Below, piece by piece: positions 10,789-22,262 of a stretch of DNA of 64,000 nucleotides. The number at the start of each line of letters is the position of its first letter. Within the stretch, counting starts at the first letter, position 1. The stretch comes from Ehretia macrophylla (Eukaryota; Streptophyta; Magnoliopsida; Boraginales; Ehretiaceae), in NCBI GenBank assembly GCA_037974665.1, contig CM075767.1, positions 89,802,644 through 89,866,643 of the forward strand, written 5' to 3'. The translations under genes and the position numbers were made by a program. Below the pieces are notes generated by a model. That model was not told the origin of the DNA. It saw nothing but the letters and a program-made list of their open reading frames with translations, and searched no databases.

Positions 10789-11345
10789 ATTTTCAATTTT
10801 TTTTCCTCCGGCTATGGTTGCCAAGATACTTTATCCACCACATTTCTATAATTGTATTCCACGGTACCTTGGGCAAGACAACTTCGCTTCGCGTGGAGGT
10901 TGGGCACGTAAACCGAGGGCGTAGGGCTTGCGACTAGGTCTCTGTCGCTCCGGTGCCCATAACTTTTGATCCGTAAGGAGTTACGCGGCGTACAGCATAC
11001 CGTTGCGAAGCTCTTCGAGAGCTCTACGACGGGAGAAGCTAGCTTGCTCGCTGTGCCCTTTTTGCATCCCAAAATCATACGTTTTCATCAGTTTTGGGCC
11101 ACTTTTCACATTTTACTTTGTTTTTCCGTCCCGTATCATACGTCGTGAGCTGTTAAAAGGATGGCAACCTTACTCGCGGGACAATAGAGGGCCCTACAAC
11201 GCGTCGATATCTCGCCTTGCGAGGTTGCTGGGTTGTTGAAGCAGATGGGTTGTCGTTAAGACCATTGGGCCTTCTGAATGGGCCATCTCTCTAGGCTGGG
11301 ACTGTGAACCGTTAACACATAAAGAAATTGTGCCCTCAACATGAC

Positions 11346-11464
11346 GGGTGTGATATACCAACACTAATGCACCGGATCCCATCAGAACTCCGAAGTTAGG
11401 CGTGCTTAGGCGAGAGTAGTACTAGGATGGGTGACTCCTTGGGAAGTCCTAGTGTTGCATTCCC
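11346..11464 (+). rRNA. 5S rRNA gene, copy 17 (119 nt)
   Basis: One base is missing at about nt 10 (GATATACC instead of GATCATACC). Also C6T, G17A, A55G, G64A, C92T, C95T, C107A, C116T, C117T. The same 1-nt loss occurs in copy 20, which supports common descent within the trimer. Confidence 0.9.
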
Positions 11465-12019
11465 CTTTTCAATTTTTTTTCCTCTGGTTAGGGTTGCCAA
11501 GATACTTTATCCACCATATTTCTATTATCGAATCGCACGGCACCATGGGCAAGACAACTTCGCTTAACGTGGAGGCTGGGCCTGCAAACCGAGGGCGTAG
11601 GGTTTGTGACCAGGTCTCCATCGCTCCGGTACCCATAACTTTTGATCCGTAGGGAGTTACGCGGCACGCAGCATACCGTTGCAAAGCTCTCCGAGAGCTG
11701 TACGACGGGGGCAGCCATCTTGCTCGTTGTGCCCATTATTGGAGCCCAAAATGGAACATTTTCATCAGTTTCGGGCCAATTTTCTTATTAAGCTCTATTT
11801 TTCCGTCCTGGATCGTACGTCATGAGCTGTTAAAAGGACGACAACCTTACTCGCGCGACATTAGTGGGCCTTACAACACGTCAATATCACGTCTTGTGAG
11901 GATGCTGGGTTGTTGAAGCGGATGTGTTGTTAAGCCCAATGGGCCTTCTGAATGTGCCATCTCTCTAGGATGGGACTGTGAACCGTTAACACATAAAGGA
12001 ATTGTGCCCTCAACATGAC

Positions 12020-12139
12020 GGGTGCGATCATACCAACACTAATGCACCGGATCCCATCAGAACTCCGAAGTTAAGCGTGCTTGGGCGAGAGTAGCGCTAG
12101 GATGGGTGACTTCCTGGGAAGTCTTCATGTTGCACCCTC
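12020..12139 (+). rRNA. 5S rRNA gene, copy 18
   Basis: Differences: G17A, T76C, A77G, C92T, C93T, C105T, G108A, C119T. C105T and C119T are shared with copy 21, three repeats downstream. Confidence 0.92.
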
Positions 12140-12696
12140 CTTTTCAATTTTTTTTCCTCTGGTTAGGGTTGCCAAGATACTTTACCCGCCACATTTCTAT
12201 TATCGAATCCCACGACACCTTGGGCAAGACAACTTCGCTTCACGTGGAGGTTGGGCCCGCAAACCAAGGGCGTAGGGCTTATGACTAGCTCCCCGTCGCT
12301 CCGGTGACCATAACCTCTGATCCGTAAGGAGTTACGCGGTGCACGGCATACCATTGGAAAGCTCTCCGAGAGCTCGACGACGGTGGCAGCAAGCTTGCTC
12401 GCTGTGCCCTTTTAGGGGCACAAAGTCGAACATTTTCATCAGTTTCGGGCCAATTTTCTAGTTTACCTCAGTTTTTCCGTTCCAGTTCGTACGTCGTGAG
12501 CTATTAAAAGGACGAAAATCTTACTCGCGGGACGTTAGATGGCCCTACAACGTGTTGATATCACGTCTTGCGAGGATGCTGGGTTGTTGAAGCGGATGGG
12601 TTGTCGTTAAGCCCATTGGGCCTTCTGAATGGGCCATCCCTCTAGGCTGGGACTGTGAACCGCTAACACATAAAGGAATTGTGCACACAATATAAG

Positions 12697-12816
12697 GGGT
12701 GCGATAATACCAGCACTAATGCACCGGATCCCATCTGAACTCCGAAGTCAAGCGTGCTTGGGCGAGAGTAGTACTAGGATGGGTGACCCCTTGGGAAGTC
12801 CTCGTGTTGCATCCCC
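12697..12816 (+). rRNA. 5S rRNA gene, copy 19 (-1 G)
   Basis: Differences: C10A, A40T, T53C, C95T, C116T. The -1 base is G, and the upstream reads GTGCACACAATATAAG. Confidence 0.92.
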
Positions 12817-13373
12817 ATTTTCAATTTTTTTTCCTCCAGTTAGGGTTGCCAAGATACTTTATCCACCACATTTCTATAATTGTATCCCACGGCACTATAG
12901 GCAAGACAACTTCGCTTCACGTGGAGGCTGGGCACGCAAACCGAGGGCGTAGGGCTTGCGACCAGGTCTCCGTCGCACCGGTGCCCATAACTTTTGATCC
13001 GTAAGGAGTTACGCGGCGTACAGCATACCGTTGCAAAGCTCTTCGATAGCTCTACGACGGGAGAAACTAGCTTGCTCGATGTGCCCTCTTTGCAGCCCAA
13101 AATCAAACGTTTTCATCAGTTTCGGGATACTTTTCACATTTTACTCTATTTTTCCATTCCGTATCATACGTCGTGAGCTGTTAAAAGGATGGCAACCTTA
13201 CTCGCGGGACAATAGAGGGCCCTACAACCTGTCGATATCTCGTCTTGCGAGGTTGCTGGGTTGTTAAAGCGGATGGGTTGTCGTTAAGACCATTGGGCCT
13301 TCTGAATAGGCCATCTCTCTAGGCTGGGACTGTGAACCGTTAACACATAAAGGAATTGTGCCCTCAACATGAC

Positions 13374-13492
13374 GGGTGCAATATACCAGCACTAATGCAC
13401 TGGATCCCATCAGAACTCGGAAGTTAAGCGTGCTTGGGCGAGAGTAGTACTATGATGGGTGACCCTTTGGGAAGTCCTCGTGTTGCATCCCG
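13374..13492 (+). rRNA. 5S rRNA gene, copy 20 (119 nt)
   Basis: One base is missing at about nt 10, as in copy 17. Also G7A, C29T, C47G, G81T, C94T, C95T, C116T, C120G. Confidence 0.9.
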
Positions 13493-14050
13493 CTTTTCAA
13501 TTTTTTTTGCTCCGGTTAGGGTTGGCAAGATACTTTATCCACCATATTTCTATTATCGAATCCCACGGCACCATGGGCAAGACAACTTCGCTTCACGTGG
13601 TGGCTGGGCCAGCAAACCGAGGGCGTAGGGCTTTTGACCAGGTCTCCTTCTCTCCGGTGCCCAAAACTTTTGATCCGTAAGGAGTTACGCGGCTCGCAGC
13701 ATACCTTTGCAAAGCTCTCCGAGAGCTATACGACGGGGGCAGCCATCTTTCTCGTTGTGCCCATTATTGGAGCCCAAAATGGAACATTTTCATCAGTTTC
13801 GGGCCAATTTTCTTATTAAGCTCTACTTTTTCGTCCTGGATCGTACGTCGTGAGCTGTTAAAATGATGACAACCTTACTCGCGTGACATTAGAGGGCCCT
13901 ACAACGCGTCGATATCACGTCTTGTGAGGATGCTGCGTTGTTGAAGAAGATGGGTTGTCGTTAAGCCCATTGGGCCATCTGAATGGGCCATCTCTCTAGG
14001 TTTGGATTTTGAACCATTAACACATAAAGGAATTATGCCCTCAACATGAC

Positions 14051-14170
14051 GGGTGCGATCATACCATCACTAATGCACCGGATCCCATCAGAACTCCGAA
14101 GTTAAGCGTGCTTGGGCGAGAGTAGTACTAGGATGGGTGACCTCCTGGGAAGTCTTCGTGTTGCACCCTC
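14051..14170 (+). rRNA. 5S rRNA gene, copy 21
   Basis: Differences: G17T, C93T, C105T, C119T. Last member of the third trimer. Confidence 0.94.
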
Positions 14171-14727
14171 CTTTTCAATTTTTTTTCCTCCGGTTAGGGT
14201 TACAAAGATACTTTACCCGCCACATTTCTATTATCGAATCCCACGACACCATGGAAAAGACAACTTCGCTTCACGTGGAGGTTGGACCCGCAAACCGAGG
14301 GCGTAGGGCTTATGACCAGCTCCCCGTCGCTCCGGTGACCATAACCTTTGATCCGTAAGGAGTTACGCGGTGCACGGTATACCATTGGAAAGCTCTCTGA
14401 GAGTTCGACGACAGTGGCAGCAAGCTTGCTCGCTGTGCCCTTTTAGGAGCACAAAGTCGAACATTTTCATCAGTTTCGGGCCACTTTTCTAATTTACCAC
14501 AGTTTTTCCGTCCCGGATCGTAGGTCGTGAGCTATTAAAAGGACGAAAACCTTACTCGCGGGACATTAGATGGCCCTACAACGTGTTGATATCACGTCTT
14601 GCTAGGATGCTGGGTTGTTGAAGCAGATGGGTTGTCGTTAAGCCCATTGGGCCTTCTGAATGGGCCATCCCTCTAGGCTGGGACTATGAACCGTTAACAC
14701 ATATAGGAATTGTGCCCACAACATAAC

Positions 14728-14847
14728 GGGTGCGATCATACCAGCACTAATGCACCAGATCCCATCTGAACTCCGAAGTCAAGCGTGCTTGGGCGAGAGT
14801 AGTACAAGGATGGGTGACCCCCTGGGAAGTCCGCGTGTTGCAGCCCC
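14728..14847 (+). rRNA. 5S rRNA gene, copy 22
   Basis: Differences: G30A, A40T, T53C, T79A, T106G, C116G. The 3' end TTGCAGCCCC links it to copies 29 and 31. Confidence 0.92.
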
Positions 14848-15404
14848 CTTTTCAATTTTTTTTCCTTCGATTAGGGTTGCCAAGATACTTTATCCACCAC
14901 ATTTCAATTATCGAATCCCACGGCACCTTGGGCAAGACAACTTCACTTCACGTGGAGGCTGGGCCTGCAAACCGAGGGCTTAGGGCTTGTGACCAAGCCT
15001 CCGTCGCTCCGGTGCCCATAACTTTTGATCCGTAAGGAGTTACGCGGTGCACAGTATACCGTTGGAACGCTCTTCGAGAGCTCTACGACAGGGGAAGCTA
15101 GCTTGCTCGCTTTGCCCTTTTTGGAGCCCAAAATTGAACATTTTCATCAGTTTCGGGCCACTTTTTTGATTTAGCTCTGTTTTTCTGTCTCGGATCGTAC
15201 GTCGTGAGCTGTTAAAAGGACGACAACCTTACTCGCGGGACATTAGAGGACCCTACAACGCATCGATATCTCGTCTTGCGAGGATGCTGGGTTGTTGAAG
15301 CAGATGGGTTGTCGTTAAGCCCATTGGGCCTTTTGAATGGGCCATATCTCTAGGCTGGGACTGTGAACCGTTAACACATAAAGGAATTGTGCCCTCAACA
15401 TGAC

Positions 15405-15524
15405 GGGTTCCATCATACCAGCAATAATGCACCGGATCCCATCAGAACTCCGAAGTTAAGCGTGCTTGGGCGAGAGTAGTACTAGGATGGGTGACCCCCT
15501 GGGAAGTCTTCGTGTTGCACCCCC
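15405..15524 (+). rRNA. 5S rRNA gene, copy 23
   Basis: Differences: G5T, G7C, C20A, C105T. Internal promoter elements are intact. Its spacer begins the segment homologous to 4984 onward. Confidence 0.93.
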
Positions 15525-16081
15525 CTTTTCAATTTTTTTTCTTCCGGTTAGGGTTGACAAGATACTTAATCCGCCACATTTCAATTATCGAATCGCACGG
15601 CACCTTGGGAAAGACAACTTCGATTCACGTGGAGGCTGGGCCCGTAAATGGAGGCCGTAGTGCTTGTGTCCAGGTCTCCATCACTCCGGTGCCCATAACT
15701 TTTGATCCGTAAGGAGTTACGCGGCACACAACATACCGTGGCAAAGCTCTCCGAGAGCTCTACGACGAGGGCAGCCAGTTTGCTCGCTTTGCCCTTTTTG
15801 GAGCCCAAAATGGAATGTTTTCATCAGTTTCGGGCCACTGTTCTTATTAAGCTCTGTTTTTCCGTCCCGGATCGTATGTCGTGAGCTGTTAAAAGGACGA
15901 CAACCTTACTCTCGGTACATTAGATGGCCCTACAACGCGTTGATATCATGTCTTGCGACGATGATGCGTTGTTAAAGCGGACGGGTTGTTGTTAAGCCCA
16001 TTGGGCCTTCGGAATGGGCCATCTCTCTAGGCTGGGACTGTGATTCCTTGACACATAAAAGAATTGTGCCCTCAACATGAC

Positions 16082-16201
16082 GGGTGCGATCATACCAGCA
16101 CTAATGCACCGGATCCCATCAGAACTCCGAAGTTAAGCGTGCTTGGGCGAGAGTAGTACTAGGATGGGTGACCCCGTGGGAAGTCCTCATGTTGCACCCC
16201 C
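16082..16201 (+). rRNA. 5S rRNA gene, copy 24
   Basis: Only C95G and G108A. It is the counterpart of copy 9, which shares G108A. Confidence 0.95.
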
Positions 16202-16724
16202 CTTTTCAATTGTTTTTTCCTCCGGTTAGGGTTGACAAGATACTTAATCCGCCACATTTCTATTATCGAATCCCACGGTACCTTGGGCAAGACAACATCG
16301 CTTCACGTGGAGGCTGGGCCCGCAAACTGAGGGTGTAGGGCTTGTGACCAGCTCTCCATCGCTCCGGTGCCCATAACTTTTGATCCGTAAGGAGTTACGC
16401 GGCGCACAGCATACCGTTGCAAAGCTCACCGAGAGCTCTACGATGGGGTCAGCCAGCTTGCTCGCTGTGCCCTTTCTGGAGCCCAAAATGGAACGTTTAC
16501 ATCAGTTTCAGGCCACTTTTCTTATTAAGCTCTGTTTTTTCATCCTGCATCATACGTCGTGAGCTGTTAAAAGGACGACAACCTTACTCGCGGGACATTA
16601 GAGGGCCCTACAATGCGTCGATATCACGTCTTGCGAGGATGCTACGTTGTTGAAGCGGATGGGTTGTTGTTAAGCCCATTGGGCCTTCTGAATGTGCCAT
16701 CTCTCTAGGCTGGGACTATGAACC

Positions 16725-16759
16725 GTTAACACATAAAGTAATTGTGCCCTCAACATGAC
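16725..16759 (+). promoter_or_regulatory. Class 1 upstream 5S promoter (example, copy 25)
   Basis: GTTAAC is followed by an AT-rich ACATAAAG element centred near -26, a GC pair at -14/-13 and C at -1. This is the arrangement known for plant 5S genes (TATA-like near -28, GC near -12, C at -1). It is the common form in 1-33.4 kb and in the inverted block. Confidence 0.8.
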
Positions 16760-16879
16760 GGGTGCGATCATACCAGCACTAATTCACCGGATCCCATCAG
16801 AACTCCGAAGTTAAGCGTGCTTGGGCGAGAGTAGTACTAGGATGGGTGACCCCCTGGGAAGTCCTCGTGTTGCACCCCC
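16760..16879 (+). rRNA. 5S rRNA gene, copy 25 (closest to consensus)
   Basis: A single difference, G25T, shared with copy 10. The internal promoter is intact, the -1 base is C and a T-run follows. It is the best candidate in the window for a functional gene. Confidence 0.96.
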
Positions 16880-16896
16880 TTTTTCAATTTTTTTTT
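16880..16896 (+). terminator. RNA polymerase III T-run terminator (example, copy 25)
   Basis: TTTTT, then CAA, then a run of nine T directly after the 5S 3' end. Every full-length copy has an equivalent double T-run; it is absent after truncated copy 26. Confidence 0.85.
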
Positions 16897-17436
16897 CCTC
16901 CAGTTAGAGTTGCCAAGATACTTTATCCACCACATTTCTATTATCGAATCCAACGGCACAATGGACAAGACAACTTCGCTTGACGTGGAGGCTGGGCCCG
17001 CAAACCGATGGCGTAGGGCTTGTGACAAGCTCTCCGTAGCTTCGGTGCCCATAACTTTTGATCCGTAAGGAGTTACGCGGTGTACAGCATAACGTTGGAA
17101 AGCTCTCCGAGATCTCGACGATGGTGGCAGCATACATGCTTGCTGCGCCCTTTTTGGAGCCCAAAATCGAACATTTTCATCAGTTTCGGGCACTTTTCTG
17201 ATTTAGCACTGTTTTTTCATCCCAAATCGTACGTCATGAGCTATTAAAAGGACAACAACCTTACTCGCGGAACATTAGAGGACCCTACAACGCGTCGATA
17301 TCTCGTCTTGCGAGGATGCTGGGTTGTTGAATATGATGGGTTGTCGTTAAGCCCATTGGGCCTTCTGAATGGGCCATCTCTCTAGGCTTGGATTGTGAAC
17401 CGTTAACATATAAAGGAATTGTGCCATCAACATGAC

Positions 17437-17543
17437 GGGTACGATCAAACCAGCACTAATGCACCGGATCCTGTCAGAACTCCGAAGTTAAGCGTGGTTG
17501 GGCGAGAGTAGTACTAGGATGGGTGACCCCCAGGGAAGTCCTC
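17437..17543 (+). pseudogene. 5S rRNA pseudogene, copy 26 (3' end and terminator deleted)
   Basis: The gene runs through GGGAAGTCCTC and then jumps to CGGTTAGGATTGCC of the spacer. The last 13-14 nt, the helix I partner strand and the T-run terminator are gone. CCTC occurs in the gene (…GTCCTC) and at the end of the T-tract (…TTTCCTCC), fitting a microhomology deletion. Differences: G5A, T12A, two in nt 36-37, C61G, T96A. Confidence 0.93.
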
Positions 17544-17995
17544 CGGTTAGGATTGCCAAGATACTTTATCTCCCACATTTCTACTATCAAATCCCACGGC
17601 ACCTTGGTCAAGACAACTTCGCTTCACATAGAGGCTGGGCCCGCAAACCGAGGGCGTAGGGCTTGTGACCAGGTCTCCGTCGCTCCGGTGCCATTAACTT
17701 TTTATCCGTAAGGAGTTACGAGGAGCACAACATACTGTTGGAAATCTCTTCGAGAGCTCTACGACGGGGGCAGCTAGCTTACTTGCTATGCCCTTTTTGG
17801 GGCCCAAAATCTAACGTTTACAATCAGTTTTGGGCCACTTTTCTTGTTTTGCTTTGTTTTCTCGTCCCATATCATACATCGTGAGCTATTAAAAGGACGA
17901 CAACCTTACTCGCGGGACATTAGAGGGCCCTACACCTTGTCGATATCATGTCTTGCGAGGATGCTGCGTTGTTGAAGCGGATGGGTTGTTGTTAA

Positions 17996-18019
17996 GCCCA
18001 TTGGGCCTTCTGAATGGGC
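17996..18019 (+). other. Conserved spacer inverted repeat (example)
   Basis: GCCCATT and AATGGGC are separated by 10 bases and could form a hairpin about 65 bp upstream of each gene start. It is retained in most repeats. The arms contain TGGGCC, similar to the plant site II (TCP-type) motif; function is not shown. Confidence 0.5.
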
Positions 18020-18081
18020 CATCTTTCTAGGCTGGGACTGTGAACTGTTAACACATAAAGGAATTGTGCCTTCAACATGAC

Positions 18082-18201
18082 GGGTACGATCATACCAGCA
18101 TTAATGCACCGGATCCCATCAGAACACCGAATTTAAGCTTGCTTGGGCAAGAGTAGTAGTAGGATGGGTGACCCCCTCGGAAGTCCTCGTGTTGCACCCC
18201 C
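18082..18201 (+). rRNA. 5S rRNA gene, copy 27
   Basis: Differences: G5A, C20T, T45A, G51T, G58T, G68A, C78G, G97C. It is the unbroken counterpart of pseudogene copy 12. The A-box is altered. Confidence 0.9.
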
Positions 18202-18759
18202 CTTTTCAATTTTTTTTCTTCGGGTTAGGGTTGACAAGATACTTAATCCGCCACATTTCTATTATCGAATCCCACGGCACCTTGGGCAAGACAACTTCGC
18301 TTCGCGTGGAGGCTGGGCCCGCAAACCAAGGCAGTAGTGCTTGTGACCAGGTCTCCGTCGCTCCGGTGCCCATAACTTTTGATCCGTAAGGAGTTACGCG
18401 GTGCACAACATACCGTTGCAAAGCTCTCCAAGAACTCAACGACGGGGGTAGCCAGTTTGCTCGCTGTGCCCTTTTTCGAGCCCAAAAGGGAATGTTTTCA
18501 TCAGTTTCGGGCCACTTTTCTTATTAAGCTCTGTTTTTTCGTTCCCGAATCGTACATCGTGAGCTATTAAAAGGATGAGAAGCTTACTCTCGGTACATTA
18601 GAGGGCCCTACAACGCGTCGATATCACGTCTTGCGAGGATGCTGCGTTGTTGAAGCGGATGGGTTGTTGTTAAGCCCATTGGGCCTTCTGAATGGGCCAT
18701 CTCTCTAGGCTGGGACTGTGAACCGTTAACACATAAAGGAATTGTGCCCTCAACATGAC

Positions 18760-18879
18760 GGGTGCGATCATACCAACACAAATGCACCAGATCCCATCTG
18801 AACTCCGAAGTTAAGCGTGCTTGGGCGAGAGTAGTACTAGGATGGGTGACCCCCTGGGAAGTCCTCGTGTTGCATCCCC
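18760..18879 (+). rRNA. 5S rRNA gene, copy 28
   Basis: Differences: G17A, T21A, G30A, A40T, C116T. Nearly the same gene as copy 30 at 1353 bp distance (first member of a dimer). Confidence 0.93.
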
Positions 18880-19435
18880 ATTTTCAAATTTTTTTCCTCC
18901 AGTTAGGGTTGCCAAGATACTTTATCCACCACATTTCTATAATTGTATCCCACGGCACCTTGGGCAAGACAACTTCGCTTCACGTGGAGGTTGGGCACGC
19001 AAACCGAGGGCGTAGGGCTTGCGACTAGGTCTCTGTCGCTCTGGTGCCCTTAACTTTTGATCCATAAGGAGTTACGCGGCGTACAACATACCGTTGCAAA
19101 GCACTTCGAGAGCTCTACGACGGGAGAAGCTAGCTTGCTCGCTGTGCCCTTTTTGCAGCCCAAAATCAAACATTTTCATCAGTTTCGGGCCACTTTTCAC
19201 ATTTTACTCTGTTTTTCCATCCCGTATCATACGTCATGAGCTGTTAAAGGACGGAAACCTTACTCGCGGGACAATAGAAGGCCCTACAACGCGGCGATAT
19301 CTCGTCTTGCGAGGTTGCTGGGTTGTTGAAGCGGATGGGTTGTCGTTAAGCCCAATGGGCCTTCTAAATGGGCCATCCCTCTAGGTTGGGACTGTGAACC
19401 CTTAACACATAAAGGAATTGTGCCATCAACATGAC

Positions 19436-19555
19436 GGGTGCGATCATACTAGTACTAATGCACCGGATCCCATCTGAACTCCGAAGTCAAGCGTGCTTGG
19501 GCGAGAGTAGTACTAGGATGGGTGACCCCCTGGGAAGTCCTCGTGTTGCAGCCCC
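19436..19555 (+). rRNA. 5S rRNA gene, copy 29 (chimeric)
   Basis: Differences: C15T, C18T, A40T, T53C, C116G. The first two match copy 14; the last three match copies 22 and 31. The gene appears to be a recombinant with its switch point between nt 18 and nt 40. Confidence 0.93.
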
Positions 19556-20112
19556 CTTTTCAATTTTTTTTCCTCCGATTAGGGTTGCCAAGATACTTTA
19601 TCCACCACATTTCAATTATCGAATCCCACGGCACCTTGGGCAAGACAACTTCCCTTCACGTGGAGGCTGGGCCCGCAAACCAAGGGCGTAGGGCTTCTGA
19701 CCAAGTCTCCGTCGCTCCGGTTCCCATAACTTTTGATCCGTAAGGAGTTACGCGCCGTACAACATACCGTTGGAACGCCCTTCGAGAGCTCTACGACATG
19801 GGAAGCTAGCTTGCTCGCTATGCCCTTTTTGGAGCCTAAAATCTAACATTTTCATCAGTTTCGGGCCACTTTTCTAATTTAGCTCTGTTTTTTCGTCTCG
19901 GATCGTACGTCGTGAGCTGTTAAAAGGATGAAAACCTTACTCGCGGGACATTAGAGGGCCCTACAACGCGTCGATATCACGTCTTGCGAGGATGCTATGT
20001 TGTTGAAGCGGATGGGTTGTTGTTAAGCCCATTGGGCCTTCTGAATGGGCCATCTCTCTAGGCTGGGACTGTGAACCATTAACACATAAAGGAATTGTGC
20101 CCTCAACATGAC

Positions 20113-20232
20113 GGGTGCGATCATACCAACACAAATGCACCAGATCCCATCTGAACTCCGAAGTTAAGCGTGCTTGGGCGAGAGTTGTACTAGGATGGGT
20201 GACCCCCTGGGAAGTCCTCGTGTTGCATCCCC
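20113..20232 (+). rRNA. 5S rRNA gene, copy 30
   Basis: Differences: G17A, T21A, G30A, A40T, A74T, C116T. Confidence 0.93.
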
Positions 20233-20788
20233 ATTTTCAAATTTTTTTCCTCCGGTTAGGGTTGCCAAGATACTTTATCCACCACATTTCTATAATTGTA
20301 TCCCATGGCACCTTGGGCAAGACAACTTCGCTTCACGTGGAGGTTGGGCACGCAAACCGAGGGCGTAGGGCTTGCGACTAGGTCTCCGTCGCTCTGGTGC
20401 CCATAACTTTTGATCGGTAAGGAGTTACGCGGCGTACAGCATACCGTTGCAAAGCACTTCGACAGCTCTACGACGAGGTAAGCCAGCTTGCTCGCTGTGC
20501 CATTTTTGGAGCCCAAAATCAAATGTTTTCATCAGTTTCGGGATACTTTTCTTCTTTTGCTCTGTTTTTCCGTCCCGAATCATACGTCGTGAGCTGTTAA
20601 AGGACGGCAACCTTACTCGCGGGACAATAGAGGGCCCTACAATGCGTCGATATCTCGTCTTGCGAGGTTGCTGGGTTGTTCAAGCGGATGGGTTGTCGTT
20701 ATGCCCATTGGGCCTTCTAAATGTGCCATCCCTCTAGGTTGGGACTGTGAACCTTTAACACATAAAGGAATTGTGCCCACAACATAAC

Positions 20789-20908
20789 GGGTGTGATCAT
20801 ACCAGCACTAATGCACCGGATCCCATCTGAACTCCGAAGTCAAGCGTGCTTGGGCGAGAGTAGTACTAGGATGGGTGACCCCTTGGGAAGTCCTCGTGTT
20901 GTAGCACC
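20789..20908 (+). rRNA. 5S rRNA gene, copy 31
   Basis: Differences: C6T, A40T, T53C, C95T, and a changed 3' end TTGTAGCACC (C114T, C116G, C118A), so helix I would pair poorly. Confidence 0.9.
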
Positions 20909-21465
20909 CTTTTCAATTTTTTTTCCTCCGATTAGGGTTGCCAAGATACTTTATCCCCCACATTTCAATTATCGAATCCCATGGCACCTTGGGCAAGGCA
21001 ACTTCGCTTCACGTGGAGGCTGGGCCAGCAAACCAAGGGCGTAGGGCTTCTGACCAAGTCTCCGTCGCTCCGGTTCCCATAACTTTTGATCCGTAAGGAG
21101 TTACGCGCCGTACAACATACCGTTGGAACGCTCTTCGAGAGCTCTACGACAGGGGAAGCTAGCTTGCTCGCTATGCCCTTTTTGGAGCCTAAAATCTAAC
21201 ATTTTCATTAGTTTCTGGCCACTTTTCTTATTTAGCTCTGTTTTTGGGTCCCCGATCGTACGTCGTGAGCTGTTAAAAGGACGAAAACCTTACTCGCGGG
21301 ACATTAGAGGACCCTACAACGCATCGATGTCTCGTCTTGCGAGGATGCTGGGTTGTTGAAGCAGATGGGTTATTGTTAAGCCCATTGGGCCTTCTAAATG
21401 GGCCATCACTCTAGGCTGGGACCGTGAACCTTTAACACATAAAGGAATTGAGCCCTCAACATGAC

Positions 21466-21585
21466 GGGTGCGATTATACCAGCACTAATGCACCAGATCC
21501 CATTTGAACTCCGAAGTTGAGCGTGCTTGGGCGAGAGTAGTACTAGGATGGGTGACCCCTTGGGAAGCCCTCGTGTTGCACCCCC
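21466..21585 (+). rRNA. 5S rRNA gene, copy 32
   Basis: Differences: C10T, G30A, C39T, A40T, A54G, C95T, T103C. Confidence 0.92.
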
Positions 21586-22142
21586 ATTTTCAATTTTTTT
21601 TCCACCGGTTAGGGTTGCCAAGATACTTTACCCACCACATTTCTATTATCGAATCCCATGGCACCTTGGGCAAGACAACTTCGCTTCACGTGGAGGCTGG
21701 GCCAGCAAACCGAGGGCGTAGGGCTTGTGACCAGGTCTCCTTCGCTTCGGTGCCCATAAATTTTGATCCGTAAGGAGTTACGCGACGCACATCATACCGT
21801 TGGAAAGCTTTCCTAGAGCTCTACGTTGGGGGCAGACAGCTTGCTCGCTTTGCCCTTTTTGGAGAAGAAAATCGAACGTTTTCATCAGTTTTGGGCCATT
21901 TTTCTTATTTAGCTATGTTTTTTCGTCCCGTATCGTATGTTATGAGCTGTTAAAAGGATGAGAACCTTACTCGCGGGACATTAGAGGGCCCTACAAAGCA
22001 TCGATATCTCATCTTGCGAGGATGCTGGCTTGTTGAAGCGGATGGGTTGTCGTTAAGCCTATTGGGCCTTCTGAATGGCCCATCTCTCTAGGCTGAGACT
22101 GTGAACCGTTAACAAATAAAGGAATTGTTCCATCAACATGAC

Positions 22143-22262
22143 GGGTGCGATCATACCAGTACTAATGCACCGGATCCCATCAGAACTCCGAAGTTAAGCA
22201 TGCTTGGGCGAGAGTAGTACTAGGATGGGTGACCCCTTGGGAAGTCCTCGTGTTGCACCCCC
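22143..22262 (+). rRNA. 5S rRNA gene, copy 33
   Basis: Differences: C18T, G58A, C95T only. The C-box core is intact. Confidence 0.95.

Larger units (their letters stand above)
8638..14727 (+). repeat. Trimeric higher-order 5S repeat, three copies
   Basis: Copies 13-14-15, 16-17-18 and 19-20-21 repeat with a period of 2028-2032 bp. Markers: TATAATTGTAT spacer in members 13/16/19; TTGCATTCC-type ends and the 1-nt loss in 17/20; CTTTACCCRCCAC spacers in 15/18/21. Confidence 0.88.
15525..19474 (+). repeat. Segmental 5S duplication, right copy
   Basis: The offset from the left copy is 9983 bp at copy 25 and 10122 bp at copy 28. It carries its own 3' deletion in copy 26. Homology stops inside the gene of copy 29, between nt 18 and 40. 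Confidence 0.85.
18760..21465 (+). repeat. Dimeric higher-order 5S repeat (copies 28-31)
   Basis: Copies 28 and 30, and copies 29 and 31, match at a spacing of 1353 bp (shared G17A/T21A/G30A/A40T and A40T/T53C/C116G respectively). Confidence 0.85.
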
